Under the pieces are notes generated by a model that worked only from the letters and a program-made list of their open reading frames with translations, did no database searches and was not told the DNA's origin. Shown in pieces: positions 53,609-61,913 of a stretch of 64,000 nucleotides of DNA. The stretch is from NCBI GenBank assembly GCA_963728545.1, contig CAVSKO010000003.1, positions 1,302,001 through 1,366,000 on the forward strand, given 5' to 3'. Each line of letters begins with the position of its first letter. The first letter of the stretch is position 1. Made by a program: the position numbers and the translations under genes. The stretch is from DASUNP01 sp963728545. Its GTDB lineage: Bacteria > Acidobacteriota > Blastocatellia > UBA7656.

Positions 53609-53968
53609 ATGTCGCCGAAGCACAAGCCTCTTGTATGGCTACACGGTGAGGTGAAGACCCCGCCCTTCAGCAAAGAAGCTCGGATTGAGGCAGGCTATCT
53701 GTTGCGGCGACTACAGCGCGGTGACAACTTAGGCATGCCGCATTCAAGGCCGATGCCTACTATTGGGCCTCGCTGTCACGAGCTACGAATTACAGATGGG
53801 GGCAAGATATGGCGGATCATCTACCGCATTGATGCGGACGCAATAGTTATTCCCGAGGTGTTCAGCAAAACGACGAACAAGACACCGAAGACTGTCATAA
53901 TCACGATGATATTACCGGTAGCTGTTCAGACTTCGGTGCAGGCAGGGCCATTCAGTTTTCGCAGATAG
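53609..53968 (+). pseudogene. HigB/RelE-type (gp49-like) toxin, C-terminus replaced
   Basis: MSPKHKPLVWLHGEVKTPPF, RIEAGYLLRRLQRGDNLG, CHELRITDGGKIWRIIYRID and VFSKTTNKTPK follow the phage-derived gp49/HigB toxin family. The family normally ends with about 20 more residues after KTPK (a helix of the AC.RRL type); here it runs into unrelated sequence and then into a short inverted-repeat element. No HigA-type antitoxin follows. An in-frame ATG at 53600 would add three residues. Probably inactivated. Confidence 0.65.
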
Positions 53969-54085
53969 AACAGTATTCGACTTTGAAACAACATGCAGCC
54001 TTAATTCAAATCAACAGGTTAGTGCCGCTGGTACTGTTGCAACAATGAGAATCTTTGTTGCTTCTGTGAAAACTGAATGGCCCTA
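53943..54085. mobile_element. 143-bp element with terminal inverted repeats (MITE-like)
   Basis: The left end gggccattcagttttc (53945-53960) is repeated inverted at the right end, gaaaactgaatggccc (54068-54083). Counting three mismatches, the match extends to about 27 bases, so the arms are real. No coding capacity. It forms the end of the toxin remnant and lies 128 bases before the ATPase-helicase operon. Confidence 0.75.
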
Positions 54086-54099
54086 CTCGCCCCTTTGCG

Positions 54100-54112
54100 T
54101 TGGTTAAACCAA
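54100..54112. promoter_or_regulatory. 13-base perfect palindrome upstream of the ATPase-helicase operon
   Basis: TTGGTTAAACCAA, 100 bases before the first start codon. It could be a regulator site; no regulator gene is adjacent. Confidence 0.35.
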
Positions 54113-54212
54113 GTGTAATTTAATTTGCGCGTATTGAGCACTCAGTATTAGACTGACCGATCTACCCGGCTGAGTTTTTGTATCGCAAGAATAGAATCAG
54201 GAGAAGCGATTT

Positions 54213-55127
54213 ATGAGCGATAAAACGGGTCTGGCGTCTTCGACCAGAACGAATAGCCAAAAAACCGATAATGTATCCGAATTAGCCGCATCTGTTGGAG
54301 AAGTGCGCCGCCAACTTCTCAACGAGGTCAAACTGAGGCGCGATCTAATCAAGCCGCTTGAGCAAGCAGTGAGGGCGCTTAAAGACCCACATAGCAATGC
54401 CGTCGCGCTTTATGAAGCGAGTGCGCTGCTTGAAAAACCGCCCGAAGCTTTAACTCTCCCAGATGGCTATGACTCGTTGGTGGCCGAGTTGCGCGCACTC
54501 GCGGACGGCAAACTCTCAGAGCTTGAGTTTACATTCGCCCGCGACTTGCGCGCCATATTCAAGGAAAAAGGTATTAAGATTGAAGGCACTCCTTCAGAGC
54601 TAGTCGCCGGCCTCTTCGTCATCAAACCTGATTTGCGCAAGAAACAGGTGCAGATCACCTTTTCACGCCAGCCCGTTACAAGCAAGAAAATCAAGCTCGA
54701 TGTCGATCAGGTGGTATCTGCTTATGAGCGGGCGCGGCGCGAGATATGCGAGCGCAAGGTTGACCTCGATGAGCTTCTCGCGGAGCTTTTTGAAGCTTAC
54801 GGGCGCACCCTCAAGCTCTCAGGCAAGCAGATGGGCGCGCGCATGAGCATTGTCGATTGCTATCGTGAACTTGTCCTGGTCCGCCAGCCGCTCGGTTTTC
54901 GCAAAGCCCCATCGAAGCTCAGTTTTGTTGATTATCCTAAAACTCATTTCGCCTATGACATGCTGGAACTGCGCCGCCGACACAAACTCACGCATCAGGG
55001 GCATCGGCTTAACCTGGGCACCGCCACCATTGACGTAGGCAGCGACACCACGCGCGCCATGTTCTTGGCGACTGGCGCAACCGAGGGCCAGTTTATTAAA
55101 GACATTTACTTTACACCGGAGAAATAG
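54213..55127 (+). CDS. Unknown 304-aa protein, first gene of the BrxD/BrxHI-like operon
   Basis: ATG at 54213 with CAGGAG nine bases upstream. Mostly helical and charged: residues 25-60 look coiled-coil (VGEVRRQLLNEVKLRRDLIK), the middle (110-200) has repeated Arg/Lys and Glu helices (ERARREICERKVDLDELLAE), and the C-terminus is compact with LGTATIDVGSDTTRAMFL. No catalytic motif, membrane segment or zinc site is seen. It stops two bases before the next ATPase gene, so it is translated with it. I do not recognise a family. By position it could be a DNA-binding or scaffold subunit that works with the two ATPases. Confidence 0.8.
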   Translation: MSDKTGLASSTRTNSQKTDNVSELAASVGEVRRQLLNEVKLRRDLIKPLEQAVRALKDPHSNAVALYEASALLEKPPEALTLPDGYDSLVAELRALADGKLSELEFTFARDLRAIFKEKGIKIEGTPSELVAGLFVIKPDLRKKQVQITFSRQPVTSKKIKLDVDQVVSAYERARREICERKVDLDELLAELFEAYGRTLKLSGKQMGARMSIVDCYRELVLVRQPLGFRKAPSKLSFVDYPKTHFAYDMLELRRRHKLTHQGHRLNLGTATIDVGSDTTRAMFLATGATEGQFIKDIYFTPEK

Positions 55128-55129
55128 CG

Positions 55130-56413
55130 ATGAAACTCACTCAGCAGCAAGCGCAGCACATAGTGCGCAAGCTGGGCGAATCCGGCATTCCTCCCACGCG
55201 GGGTCTCGAAGCTTATAGCGTAGGGCTGGATTCGCTGCTTGAAACGCTCGAAAACGAATATTTGCGAGGCTATCTGAAGGACGGGGGCTCGAGTTTTAAA
55301 CTCGCCGTCGGCGAGTATGGCAGCGGCAAATCGCATTTTCTGTACCGGCTCCGCGATAAGGCATGGGAAAACGGATACGTCGTCAGCCGCACCGAATTGA
55401 GCCCGAAAGAATGTCCTTATGACAATCAACTGAAGGTATACCAGGCAGTCGTAAGCAACTTGATCTTCCACAGCGCAGACCCGAACGTAGAAGATGCTCA
55501 AGGCATTGAGGCTTTTCTGGAGAACCATTTCTTTCATACTCTGGCCACACTCGGAGTTGAGCAACCCGTGACATCCATAGGGCTAGATCTGCGCGCCAAG
55601 CTATGGCTGGATACCATCTTGCGCTTCAAGGTCGAAAGCCCCTCTTACCGTCACGCCGTCTATTTCTATCTCGAAGCCGCAGCCGAAGAGAACGAGGCAA
55701 AAAAGCGGTTGATTAGCGCATGGCTGCGCGGCGAGGCAGTCTCGCTTAGAGATGTGCGCGAGTTCAGCATTACCGAAAGGATGGATCGCTCAGTCGCTTT
55801 CAAAATGCTGCGGTCGCTTTCGCAATTGATCCACGAGCTTGGTTACGCCGGGCTTGTTCTTTTATTCGATGAAGGTGATCGAATGGTCAGCATAGGCTCA
55901 TCGCGCACCGAAAAGGTCGCATGCGATAACTTGCGTGAGGTTATCGACCGCTGCGCGGGAGAAAGTCTCCCTTCGACGCTGTTTGTCTATGCGGTTCCTC
56001 CTTATTTCGTCAGCAACATCGCGCCCCAGTATGAGGCCCTCAGCCAGAGAATTAGCTCCAAAGTGAAATTCTCGCGCAAGAATCCTTTCAGCGTACAGAT
56101 CAGCCTGGACCACCTGGATTATCCGGGCGAACAACTGCTGAGGCTGATAGGCGAGAAGCTGCTGAAGGTTTTCGAGATCGCTTACGAGATAAAACTTAAC
56201 CGCGAGCTTCAGGCGCAAAACATCGCCAGATTGGCCGAAACCTGCGCATCGTTGCTTTCGACGAGCCATCGCCGCCATTTCATCAAATCGCTGATGGACA
56301 TCTTGACCGAGCAGCGCGTTGAGGGCGAGCGGGTTTACGAAGCAGATAGTGTTCAGGGCGTGGTGCAGCAAGTGACCGAGCAACTGGGCCGGTCTGAAAG
56401 CGGAGAGTATTAG
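55130..56413 (+). CDS. BREX-type P-loop ATPase 1 (DUF2791/BrxD-like)
   Basis: 427 residues. Walker A GEYGSGKSHF at residues 61-70, Walker B LVLLFDEGD near 243-251, and sensor-like FVYAVPPYF near 290. The N-terminal RGLEAYSVGLDSLLETLENE before the Walker A is typical of the BREX BrxD (DUF2791) group, which are distant AAA/ORC-like ATPases. In type 2 BREX, BrxD is encoded with the Lhr-like helicase BrxHI, as is the case two genes downstream here. The gene begins two bases after the 304-aa gene and ends 13 bases before a second paralogue. It presumably loads or powers the helicase on DNA. Confidence 0.85.
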   Translation: MKLTQQQAQHIVRKLGESGIPPTRGLEAYSVGLDSLLETLENEYLRGYLKDGGSSFKLAVGEYGSGKSHFLYRLRDKAWENGYVVSRTELSPKECPYDNQLKVYQAVVSNLIFHSADPNVEDAQGIEAFLENHFFHTLATLGVEQPVTSIGLDLRAKLWLDTILRFKVESPSYRHAVYFYLEAAAEENEAKKRLISAWLRGEAVSLRDVREFSITERMDRSVAFKMLRSLSQLIHELGYAGLVLLFDEGDRMVSIGSSRTEKVACDNLREVIDRCAGESLPSTLFVYAVPPYFVSNIAPQYEALSQRISSKVKFSRKNPFSVQISLDHLDYPGEQLLRLIGEKLLKVFEIAYEIKLNRELQAQNIARLAETCASLLSTSHRRHFIKSLMDILTEQRVEGERVYEADSVQGVVQQVTEQLGRSESGEY

Positions 56414-56426
56414 ACTCTATACGATT

Positions 56427-57845
56427 ATGATTGGTGCAATCGTTAGCCATCCACTTTTCGGACGCGGGCGAGTGCTTGAAATGCGCAGTGCCGCGCGCGA
56501 GGTTGTCGTGCGCTTCGACAACGGCATTCGCACAGTTGTGCAAACAAGTATGCTCTCAGTGTTGCAACAGGCGCTTTCGCCGGCAGTTGAATCTGCCCCG
56601 CATCCAGTAGCGCCGGCGCGTGCGGAAGTTGCGCTCGCGCCCGAACAGGCGCGACAGCTTGAAGCGCGGCGCACAATCGAGGCGCTGCGCTACGGAGTTG
56701 TGCCAAGCAAACGTATACGCGAATTGAACGTGGGTCTTGACAGTGAATGCGAAAGTCTTCATCGAGCATTCGACGAAGTCGAGCGCGTTGGTGGAGATGT
56801 TCGCGTGATCATCGGTGAGTATGGTGCAGGCAAGAGTCATTTCTTTGAGCTTGCGGCACAGGAAGCGCTTGAGCGCAACTTCCTGGTTGCCCGCGCCAGC
56901 CTTGATGTGCGCGAGGTCCCGCCAAATCGCCCTCAACGTATTTACAACTCGTTGATTCGTTCATTGCGGTATCCTGACTCGCAGGATACCGGCACACTCG
57001 TCCCGTTGTTTGATCGCATTCTGAGCGAGCCCACGCTTTATGCTTCACTCCTGGAGAAGCTGCGCGGCACGACCTTTGGCACGGTGCTCTACAACTACTC
57101 ATTAATGCGCTCGTCGCCGGGCGAATCTCTCGACCTGTTACTCGATTGGATCTCCGGCGAGAAAGTCTATATCAAGCCGGTGCGAGATTCGCTTGCAATC
57201 AAAAGCAAAGAGTTTCCCGTGCGCGCTCTTTCGATAATGACCACGTCAGCAGACCAGTATTGCTATTTGCTTAATGGGTGGGGATGGCTGGCCAATCAGG
57301 TAGGTTATGCAGGCCTGGCCGTGCTGCTTGATGAATCAGAACATTACAGCCTGCTCAATCAACGCGGGCAAGAGCGCGCAGATAATTTTTTCAAAGCAAT
57401 GATCTATACGGCGATGGCTTCGCGTCCCGGCTGCCGCTTGAAGGAGAGCGACCTGCTTCATCAGCAGCGCGAGCACCCGTTTCGTTTCTTTGAGCGAAGC
57501 GAGTTGCTTTTGATGTTTGCGGTCACGCCATCAGCCAGTACGTTCGATTACCGCCGGTGGTTGAGCGAAGACCAAATACTAACGCTCACCGGCGACCTGC
57601 CCGCAGATGAAATAGATAAGCTGATGGCGCAAATTCATATGCTGCATCGCCAAGCATACTCTTACAATCGAAATGTATCGCACCTTGATGTGTCTCAAGG
57701 TGTGCGAGAGTGCATGGAAAGAAGACTCATTAACCTTCGCCAGACAATTCGCCTCGCCACAGAGATATATGACCTCTGCTACGCTTATCCTGACTATAGC
57801 GCGATGCAAGCAGTTGAAGAGATGCGCCGCAGCCTTATCGGCTGA
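56427..57845 (+). CDS. BREX-type P-loop ATPase 2 with N-terminal Tudor-like domain
   Basis: 472 residues. Residues 1-50 (IVSHPLFGRGRVLEM, VVVRFDNGIRTVV) look like the small Tudor/SH3-type barrel found at the C-end of UvrD helicases and in CarD-like proteins. Then RIRELNVGLDSECESLHRAF and Walker A GEYGAGKSHF (about 130-139), Walker B LAVLLDESEHY (about 297-307), and an Arg-rich C-terminus. It is a second DUF2791-type ATPase, clearly related to but distinct from its neighbour, so the pair could form a hetero-oligomer. The barrel could bind RNA polymerase or nucleic acid. The ATG at 56427 follows the preceding stop by 13 bases. Confidence 0.83.
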   Translation: MIGAIVSHPLFGRGRVLEMRSAAREVVVRFDNGIRTVVQTSMLSVLQQALSPAVESAPHPVAPARAEVALAPEQARQLEARRTIEALRYGVVPSKRIRELNVGLDSECESLHRAFDEVERVGGDVRVIIGEYGAGKSHFFELAAQEALERNFLVARASLDVREVPPNRPQRIYNSLIRSLRYPDSQDTGTLVPLFDRILSEPTLYASLLEKLRGTTFGTVLYNYSLMRSSPGESLDLLLDWISGEKVYIKPVRDSLAIKSKEFPVRALSIMTTSADQYCYLLNGWGWLANQVGYAGLAVLLDESEHYSLLNQRGQERADNFFKAMIYTAMASRPGCRLKESDLLHQQREHPFRFFERSELLLMFAVTPSASTFDYRRWLSEDQILTLTGDLPADEIDKLMAQIHMLHRQAYSYNRNVSHLDVSQGVRECMERRLINLRQTIRLATEIYDLCYAYPDYSAMQAVEEMRRSLIG

Positions 57846-57927
57846 AGTCGAAGGTCCGGGAGTTTTAGATTCACAACTCTGCGTTTATACCTTAGAGTTG
57901 GGCCATGGACTTCGGACTTTTAGTTTT

Positions 57928-60036
57928 ATGCATGAACTGAAGGACAAGCTGCCGCACACATGGGAAGCATTCCTGGCCCGCTTTGGCCGCTTTACTGAAA
58001 TACAAACTCTTGCCGTAGAGCCACTGCTCGCCGGAAAGAATTGCATACTGATTTCAGCTACAGCGAGCGGCAAGACAGAGGCGGCACTCGCGCCGATACT
58101 CGAATGCTATAAACAAAATATCGTCCGGGGTCAGAGGTCAGCAGTCCGAAGCCGAGGATTGGGCCTGAGCGTTCTTTATATAGTTCCCACGCGTGCGCTC
58201 ACGCGCGACCTGGCTCGTCGTTTTGAGCAGCCCCTTGAACGAATTGCAATGCGCATGCAGGTGAAAACCGGCGATGAGCCTGCGCTCAATCGTCACCGCC
58301 CGCCCGAGTTGCTGCTGACCACTCCTGAATCGCTCGACTCGTTACTCGCAAATTCGCCTCGAATGCTTAAGGACGTGCGCGCAGTCATTCTTGATGAGAT
58401 TCATCTATATGATAATACCGTGCGCGGCGATCAATTGCGTATACTTCTTAATCGCCTGCGAAGAATAAAAAGCTATGCGCTTTCGCTCGGGGACATACGA
58501 AGCGATCAGTTACAGTTCTGCGCGCTGTCAGCTACGGTCGTTGATCCTCAAAGCGTAGCGGCGCGTTATTTTACAGACCCGGTTGTTATTAAAACAGGCG
58601 GTCGGCGCGAACTTGATGCAGAGTTGATCGCCATGCAAAGCACAGAATCGCTCCGGCTGCTATTTGCCGATCTTCAACGCCGGGCTGTCAAGAAGGTCCT
58701 CGCCTTTTGCAATCGACGAGCTGAGTGTGAAGAATTGGCCCATCTATTCCGCCAGGGCTCTGTGTTCGGCAACCGCGTGTTTGTGCATCACGCGAGCCTG
58801 GATGCGCGTGTCCGCCGCCGAGCAGAGAAAGAGTTTTCAATGGCTGATGCTGCCATATGCTTTACCACTTCTACACTAGAGCTTGGAATAGACATAGGAG
58901 ATGTTGATCTGGTTGTCCTCATTGGGCCTCCTGAAAACACAAGCGCTTTCTTGCAGCGCATAGGTCGTGGTAATCGCCGCACCTCGCGCGCCTGCGTAGT
59001 CTGCTTTTACCGCACAGCTATGGAACGAGCGATATTCCAAGTCTTCGTCCGCGCAGCCGAATCAGGCGAGATAGAGTCGAATCATTACTTCTTTCGCCCC
59101 TCGATCGTGGTGCAGCAACTTTGCTCCTATATAAAGCAGACGAGGCTTGGAGAGATTGATCCTGAAAACGCTTATGAATTATTCACATCGCCTCAAGGCA
59201 CTCCACTTATTGCAAAATCTCTATATGTCCAGATTATCGAGCACCTGATTGCTAAAGGCTATTTCGTACCGGCGCGCGGAAACTCTCTCAAGCCAGGCCC
59301 GAAATGGCAGGAACTCTACGAGCAACGGGCAATCTACACCAACTTAACGGATGCGAATCGTAGTTCGGTTGACATTGTCGATGAAATGACTGGCCGCAAG
59401 CTAGGTGAGGTTGACTGGAGAGCGATCCGAGAATCTACGTTTTTATTTAGCGGCCAGGCGCAGCGCGCCACACGGATGAAAGGGCGCAGATTGATAGTAC
59501 GACCTGTAGAGGAAGAGACAGGGGCGAATGCGCCCAGGTTTCGCACGCCGTGGCGGCCTTTGACGCACAAACTGGCTAAGACTATTGCGGCAGAATTAGG
59601 CCTGCCTCAAACATCTTCTGCAAATGAGATAGCGATGATTGTAGATAAGCCGGATAGCCATACTGAAGGGCAATCTGTGGCTTCGCCGAGGTATCCTGAG
59701 ATGGCATGGATTTTCCACTGCGCAGGAGATGCTTACGGACTGGTGCTGGGCGATATACTAGAATCCTCCTACAGGGTAAAACTGAAAGACTACAATGGGC
59801 TTTACCTTATGCTTGAGGGGAGGCCGCCAGCAGAGCCACTTTCGTTCAGCCCCGAGCAAGTTCGCGCGCGGGTGCGCCGCAGGTGGATTCAATTTGAAAG
59901 CTGGTTTACTCTGGGCCGCTTTCAAAGCCATCTTCCGTTAGCAGTCCGCCGAGCGAGCGTAATGGAGGCTTTTAACGTAGAAGAGTTCTTGCATATCTTC
60001 GCAGGGCGCAAGGTGGTTGAATTCCAAAGTTCGTAG
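57928..60036 (+). CDS. Lhr-like SF2 DNA helicase (BrxHI-like)
   Basis: About 702 residues from the ATG at 57928, chosen because it gives the usual helicase start (LPHTWEAFLARFGRFTEIQ) and avoids overlap with the previous gene; upstream in-frame codons reach back to 57673 but lie inside that gene. Q-motif TEIQTLAVEPLL, Walker A SATASGKTEAAL (44-55), motif II DEIH near 154, SAT near 201, motif V STLELGIDIGDVDLVVL and motif VI QRIGRGNRR near 343. The C-terminal 300 residues are Lhr-type winged-helix and accessory parts. Type 2 BREX BrxHI is such a helicase. No nuclease domain is seen. Last gene of the operon. Confidence 0.87.
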   Translation: MHELKDKLPHTWEAFLARFGRFTEIQTLAVEPLLAGKNCILISATASGKTEAALAPILECYKQNIVRGQRSAVRSRGLGLSVLYIVPTRALTRDLARRFEQPLERIAMRMQVKTGDEPALNRHRPPELLLTTPESLDSLLANSPRMLKDVRAVILDEIHLYDNTVRGDQLRILLNRLRRIKSYALSLGDIRSDQLQFCALSATVVDPQSVAARYFTDPVVIKTGGRRELDAELIAMQSTESLRLLFADLQRRAVKKVLAFCNRRAECEELAHLFRQGSVFGNRVFVHHASLDARVRRRAEKEFSMADAAICFTTSTLELGIDIGDVDLVVLIGPPENTSAFLQRIGRGNRRTSRACVVCFYRTAMERAIFQVFVRAAESGEIESNHYFFRPSIVVQQLCSYIKQTRLGEIDPENAYELFTSPQGTPLIAKSLYVQIIEHLIAKGYFVPARGNSLKPGPKWQELYEQRAIYTNLTDANRSSVDIVDEMTGRKLGEVDWRAIRESTFLFSGQAQRATRMKGRRLIVRPVEEETGANAPRFRTPWRPLTHKLAKTIAAELGLPQTSSANEIAMIVDKPDSHTEGQSVASPRYPEMAWIFHCAGDAYGLVLGDILESSYRVKLKDYNGLYLMLEGRPPAEPLSFSPEQVRARVRRRWIQFESWFTLGRFQSHLPLAVRRASVMEAFNVEEFLHIFAGRKVVEFQSS

Positions 60037-60263
60037 CCGGAACACCTGAAACCGGTTCCATCGGAGGGTTTCCAGACAACCCATTCTTTATTACTGCGGC
60101 TTTCTAATGCTGGATTTTACCTGATCGTTGTTTGTGCAAGAATTGTGCGCCGACGCAGTCGCATAGGGTGAAACTCGATACCATTCCGTAAAGTGAATTT
60201 GTCCGAGAGCAATAATCGTGTTTTATCTCAGGTTTGAAACAGGCCACAATAACGGGGTAAGGG
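60037..60263. other. Intergenic after the helicase gene
   Basis: No supported gene, no clear rho-independent terminator. The further gap 60405-60558 also holds nothing I can support. Confidence 0.4.
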
Positions 60264-60404
60264 ATGCTCCTCGTCCTGCTGCTGCTCACCAGCATAGCTT
60301 TCAACTTCTACCAGTACGTGAGACGGCCTGATCGCATCGTGGTGGATCGCACATCCGGGCGCGTGCTTCACATTGGCTTGCCCAAAAAGTCAGTTAATTG
60401 TTGA
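60264..60404 (+). CDS. 46-aa membrane protein, TrbF/VirB8-like N-terminus
   Basis: ATG at 60264, GGGG about ten bases upstream. A helix (LLVLLLLTSIAFNFYQYV) is followed by RRPDRIVVDRTSGRVLHIG, which recalls the start of TrbF/VirB8-type conjugation proteins, but only that. It stops after 46 residues. Either a decayed gene start or a genuine short membrane peptide. Confidence 0.4.
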   Translation: MLLVLLLLTSIAFNFYQYVRRPDRIVVDRTSGRVLHIGLPKKSVNC

Positions 60405-60558
60405 TAGAATCTTTCTACTTGGGCTGTAGGAGTCACGAAGGCGATTTTTTGGGCAAGGCTCAGGGTGGCAACATAGCACATTCATCTAGCATAACTCATG
60501 CACGCAACAGAAGAGACATTTCGCAATACAGAAGAGGCTTAATTGTTGCTCCTCTCAT

Positions 60559-61008
60559 TCAACCCTCTTCGGCCTTCTTGCGCACGACCTGGACCGAACA
60601 GGGCGCGTGGCTTACGACCGACTGCGCGACGCTGCCCAGCAACAATCGCGCAATACCTGTTCGCCCGTGCGAACCGACCACAATCAGGTCGGCTGACCAC
60701 TCTTTGGCTTCGTCCACAATGACCGAGCGAGGGTCGCCATCGCGCACAGTTGTGTCAACCTTTAAACCTCTTGCCCGAAGCCGCTCGGCCATACGCGTAG
60801 TCAACTCTTCGTATTGGTTTGTAATCTCCTGTCTCGCGCGCTCCAGGCTGCCCCCGGCGTCGTACCACAACTCGGCGGCGGGAGGGACAAACGGCTCAAC
60901 AGCCGAAAGCACACGCACCGTCGTCTCAGGCGGCCAGGGCATCGAGGCGACGGCTTCCACCGCCGCTTCGGAATAGGGTGAATCATCTATAGCCAACAAT
61001 ATCTTCAT
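60559..61008 (-). CDS. Universal stress protein (UspA family)
   Basis: 149 residues. LLAIDDSPYSEAAVEAV at the N-terminus and VVGSHGRTGIARLLLGSVAQ near residue 115 give the ATP-binding G-x2-G-x9-G(S) motif of the ATP-binding Usp subgroup; the end is APCSVQVVRKK. Likely a cytoplasmic stress protein. Its ATG overlaps the stop of the upstream prs-like gene as ATGA and has AGGAGG in the last codons of that gene, so it is co-translated with it. Confidence 0.93.
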   Translation of the reverse strand: MKILLAIDDSPYSEAAVEAVASMPWPPETTVRVLSAVEPFVPPAAELWYDAGGSLERARQEITNQYEELTTRMAERLRARGLKVDTTVRDGDPRSVIVDEAKEWSADLIVVGSHGRTGIARLLLGSVAQSVVSHAPCSVQVVRKKAEEG

Positions 61009-61556
61009 GACGTCCTCCTTGTATTGTCATTGGGCGGCACAACCGGCGGAGTCGTTGGCACGGGCGCGTTCTGCTCGGCGTAGAAAAACTCGTCTGCCGC
61101 CACGCGACGGTCGCGCAACACATCGCAGAGCACAGGCACCGCCGTGAGGCTATCGAGCGGCGCGTGAAGGTCGATAGTGACGACGTGATTTATACCGACG
61201 GCCTGCAACAAGTCGGCAACCATGCTAGCAGTTATTGGTTCGCGCCGACCGTGGCGCTTATCCGCGCGCGCATAGCCGAAGTAAGGCATGATGGCTGTGA
61301 CGCGGGCAGCCGAGGCACGCCGGCAGGCATCGGCGAAGACAAGCAATTCCACCAGGTGTTCGTTGACCGGCGGTGAGGTCGGCTGCACTATAAAGACCTC
61401 TTTTTTCCGCACAGGCTCGTCGAGCCTCACCGACACCTCGCCATCGGGGAACCGCTCGACGGTGCAGACTCCCAACCGCACGCCGAGTTCGAGCGTGATC
61501 GAAGTAGCCAAGTCTTGGTTGGCCGTGCCGGTGAAAATCGTGAAATCGTCTATCAT
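61005..61556 (-). CDS. prs: Shortened PRPP-synthetase-like protein (N-terminal domain only)
   Basis: 183 residues, where ribose-phosphate pyrophosphokinase has about 315. The N-terminal domain is well preserved: FTGTANQDLA, ERFPDGEVSVRL, VFIVQPTSPPVNEHLVELL, MPYFGYARADK, and TIDLHAP. After that the usual QIQGFF segment is lacking (LDSLTAVPVLCD follows directly) and the C-terminal domain with the PRPP-binding DD.(I/V).TGGT loop is absent; a Pro-rich tail (APVPTTPPVVPP) ends the frame. It should not make PRPP by itself. Regulatory (PRPP-synthetase-associated-like) or decayed are both possible. It overlaps the usp gene as ATGA. Confidence 0.78.
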   Translation of the reverse strand: MIDDFTIFTGTANQDLATSITLELGVRLGVCTVERFPDGEVSVRLDEPVRKKEVFIVQPTSPPVNEHLVELLVFADACRRASAARVTAIMPYFGYARADKRHGRREPITASMVADLLQAVGINHVVTIDLHAPLDSLTAVPVLCDVLRDRRVAADEFFYAEQNAPVPTTPPVVPPNDNTRRTS

Positions 61557-61913
61557 TATCTAATCTTTCCCGCTTGAGCATGTTGAGGAAAAAGAACTGG
61601 TTCTAATGATTCGTCGCAATGAGTGTGCCATATAGCTCTATCCCATCCTTATCCTCCTCGCTAAGTGCATTTCGTCGTTTCGGACTGTGCAGCATTCCGC
61701 ACGCCGGCACGACTATTGCGAGAAACAGTTAGCGTCAAAGCATAACCGGCTAGGCCACATGATTTGCAAATTTAGTGGCCGTGGACTTCTGTGATCAGAA
61801 ACAGTTCATAAGTGTCTCAACGAGGTACACCGGAAGTATAGATGTAGGTGAAGACGTTGAATCGTAGTGGTAGCCGTGACCCAATTGCGGATACCGGGCT
61901 GGCGTTCGCAACC
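61557..61913. other. Intergenic stretch without supported gene
   Basis: About 360 bases between the prs-like start and the MobB-like gene end. I see no gene, repeat or convincing promoter. Confidence 0.45.

Noticed and set aside
57673..57927. 85-codon N-terminal extension of the helicase
   Set aside because: It overlaps the end of the second ATPase in another frame and has no helicase homology; ATG 57928 fits the family start.
60398..60976. 192-codon plus-strand frame
   Set aside because: Antisense of the universal stress protein gene.
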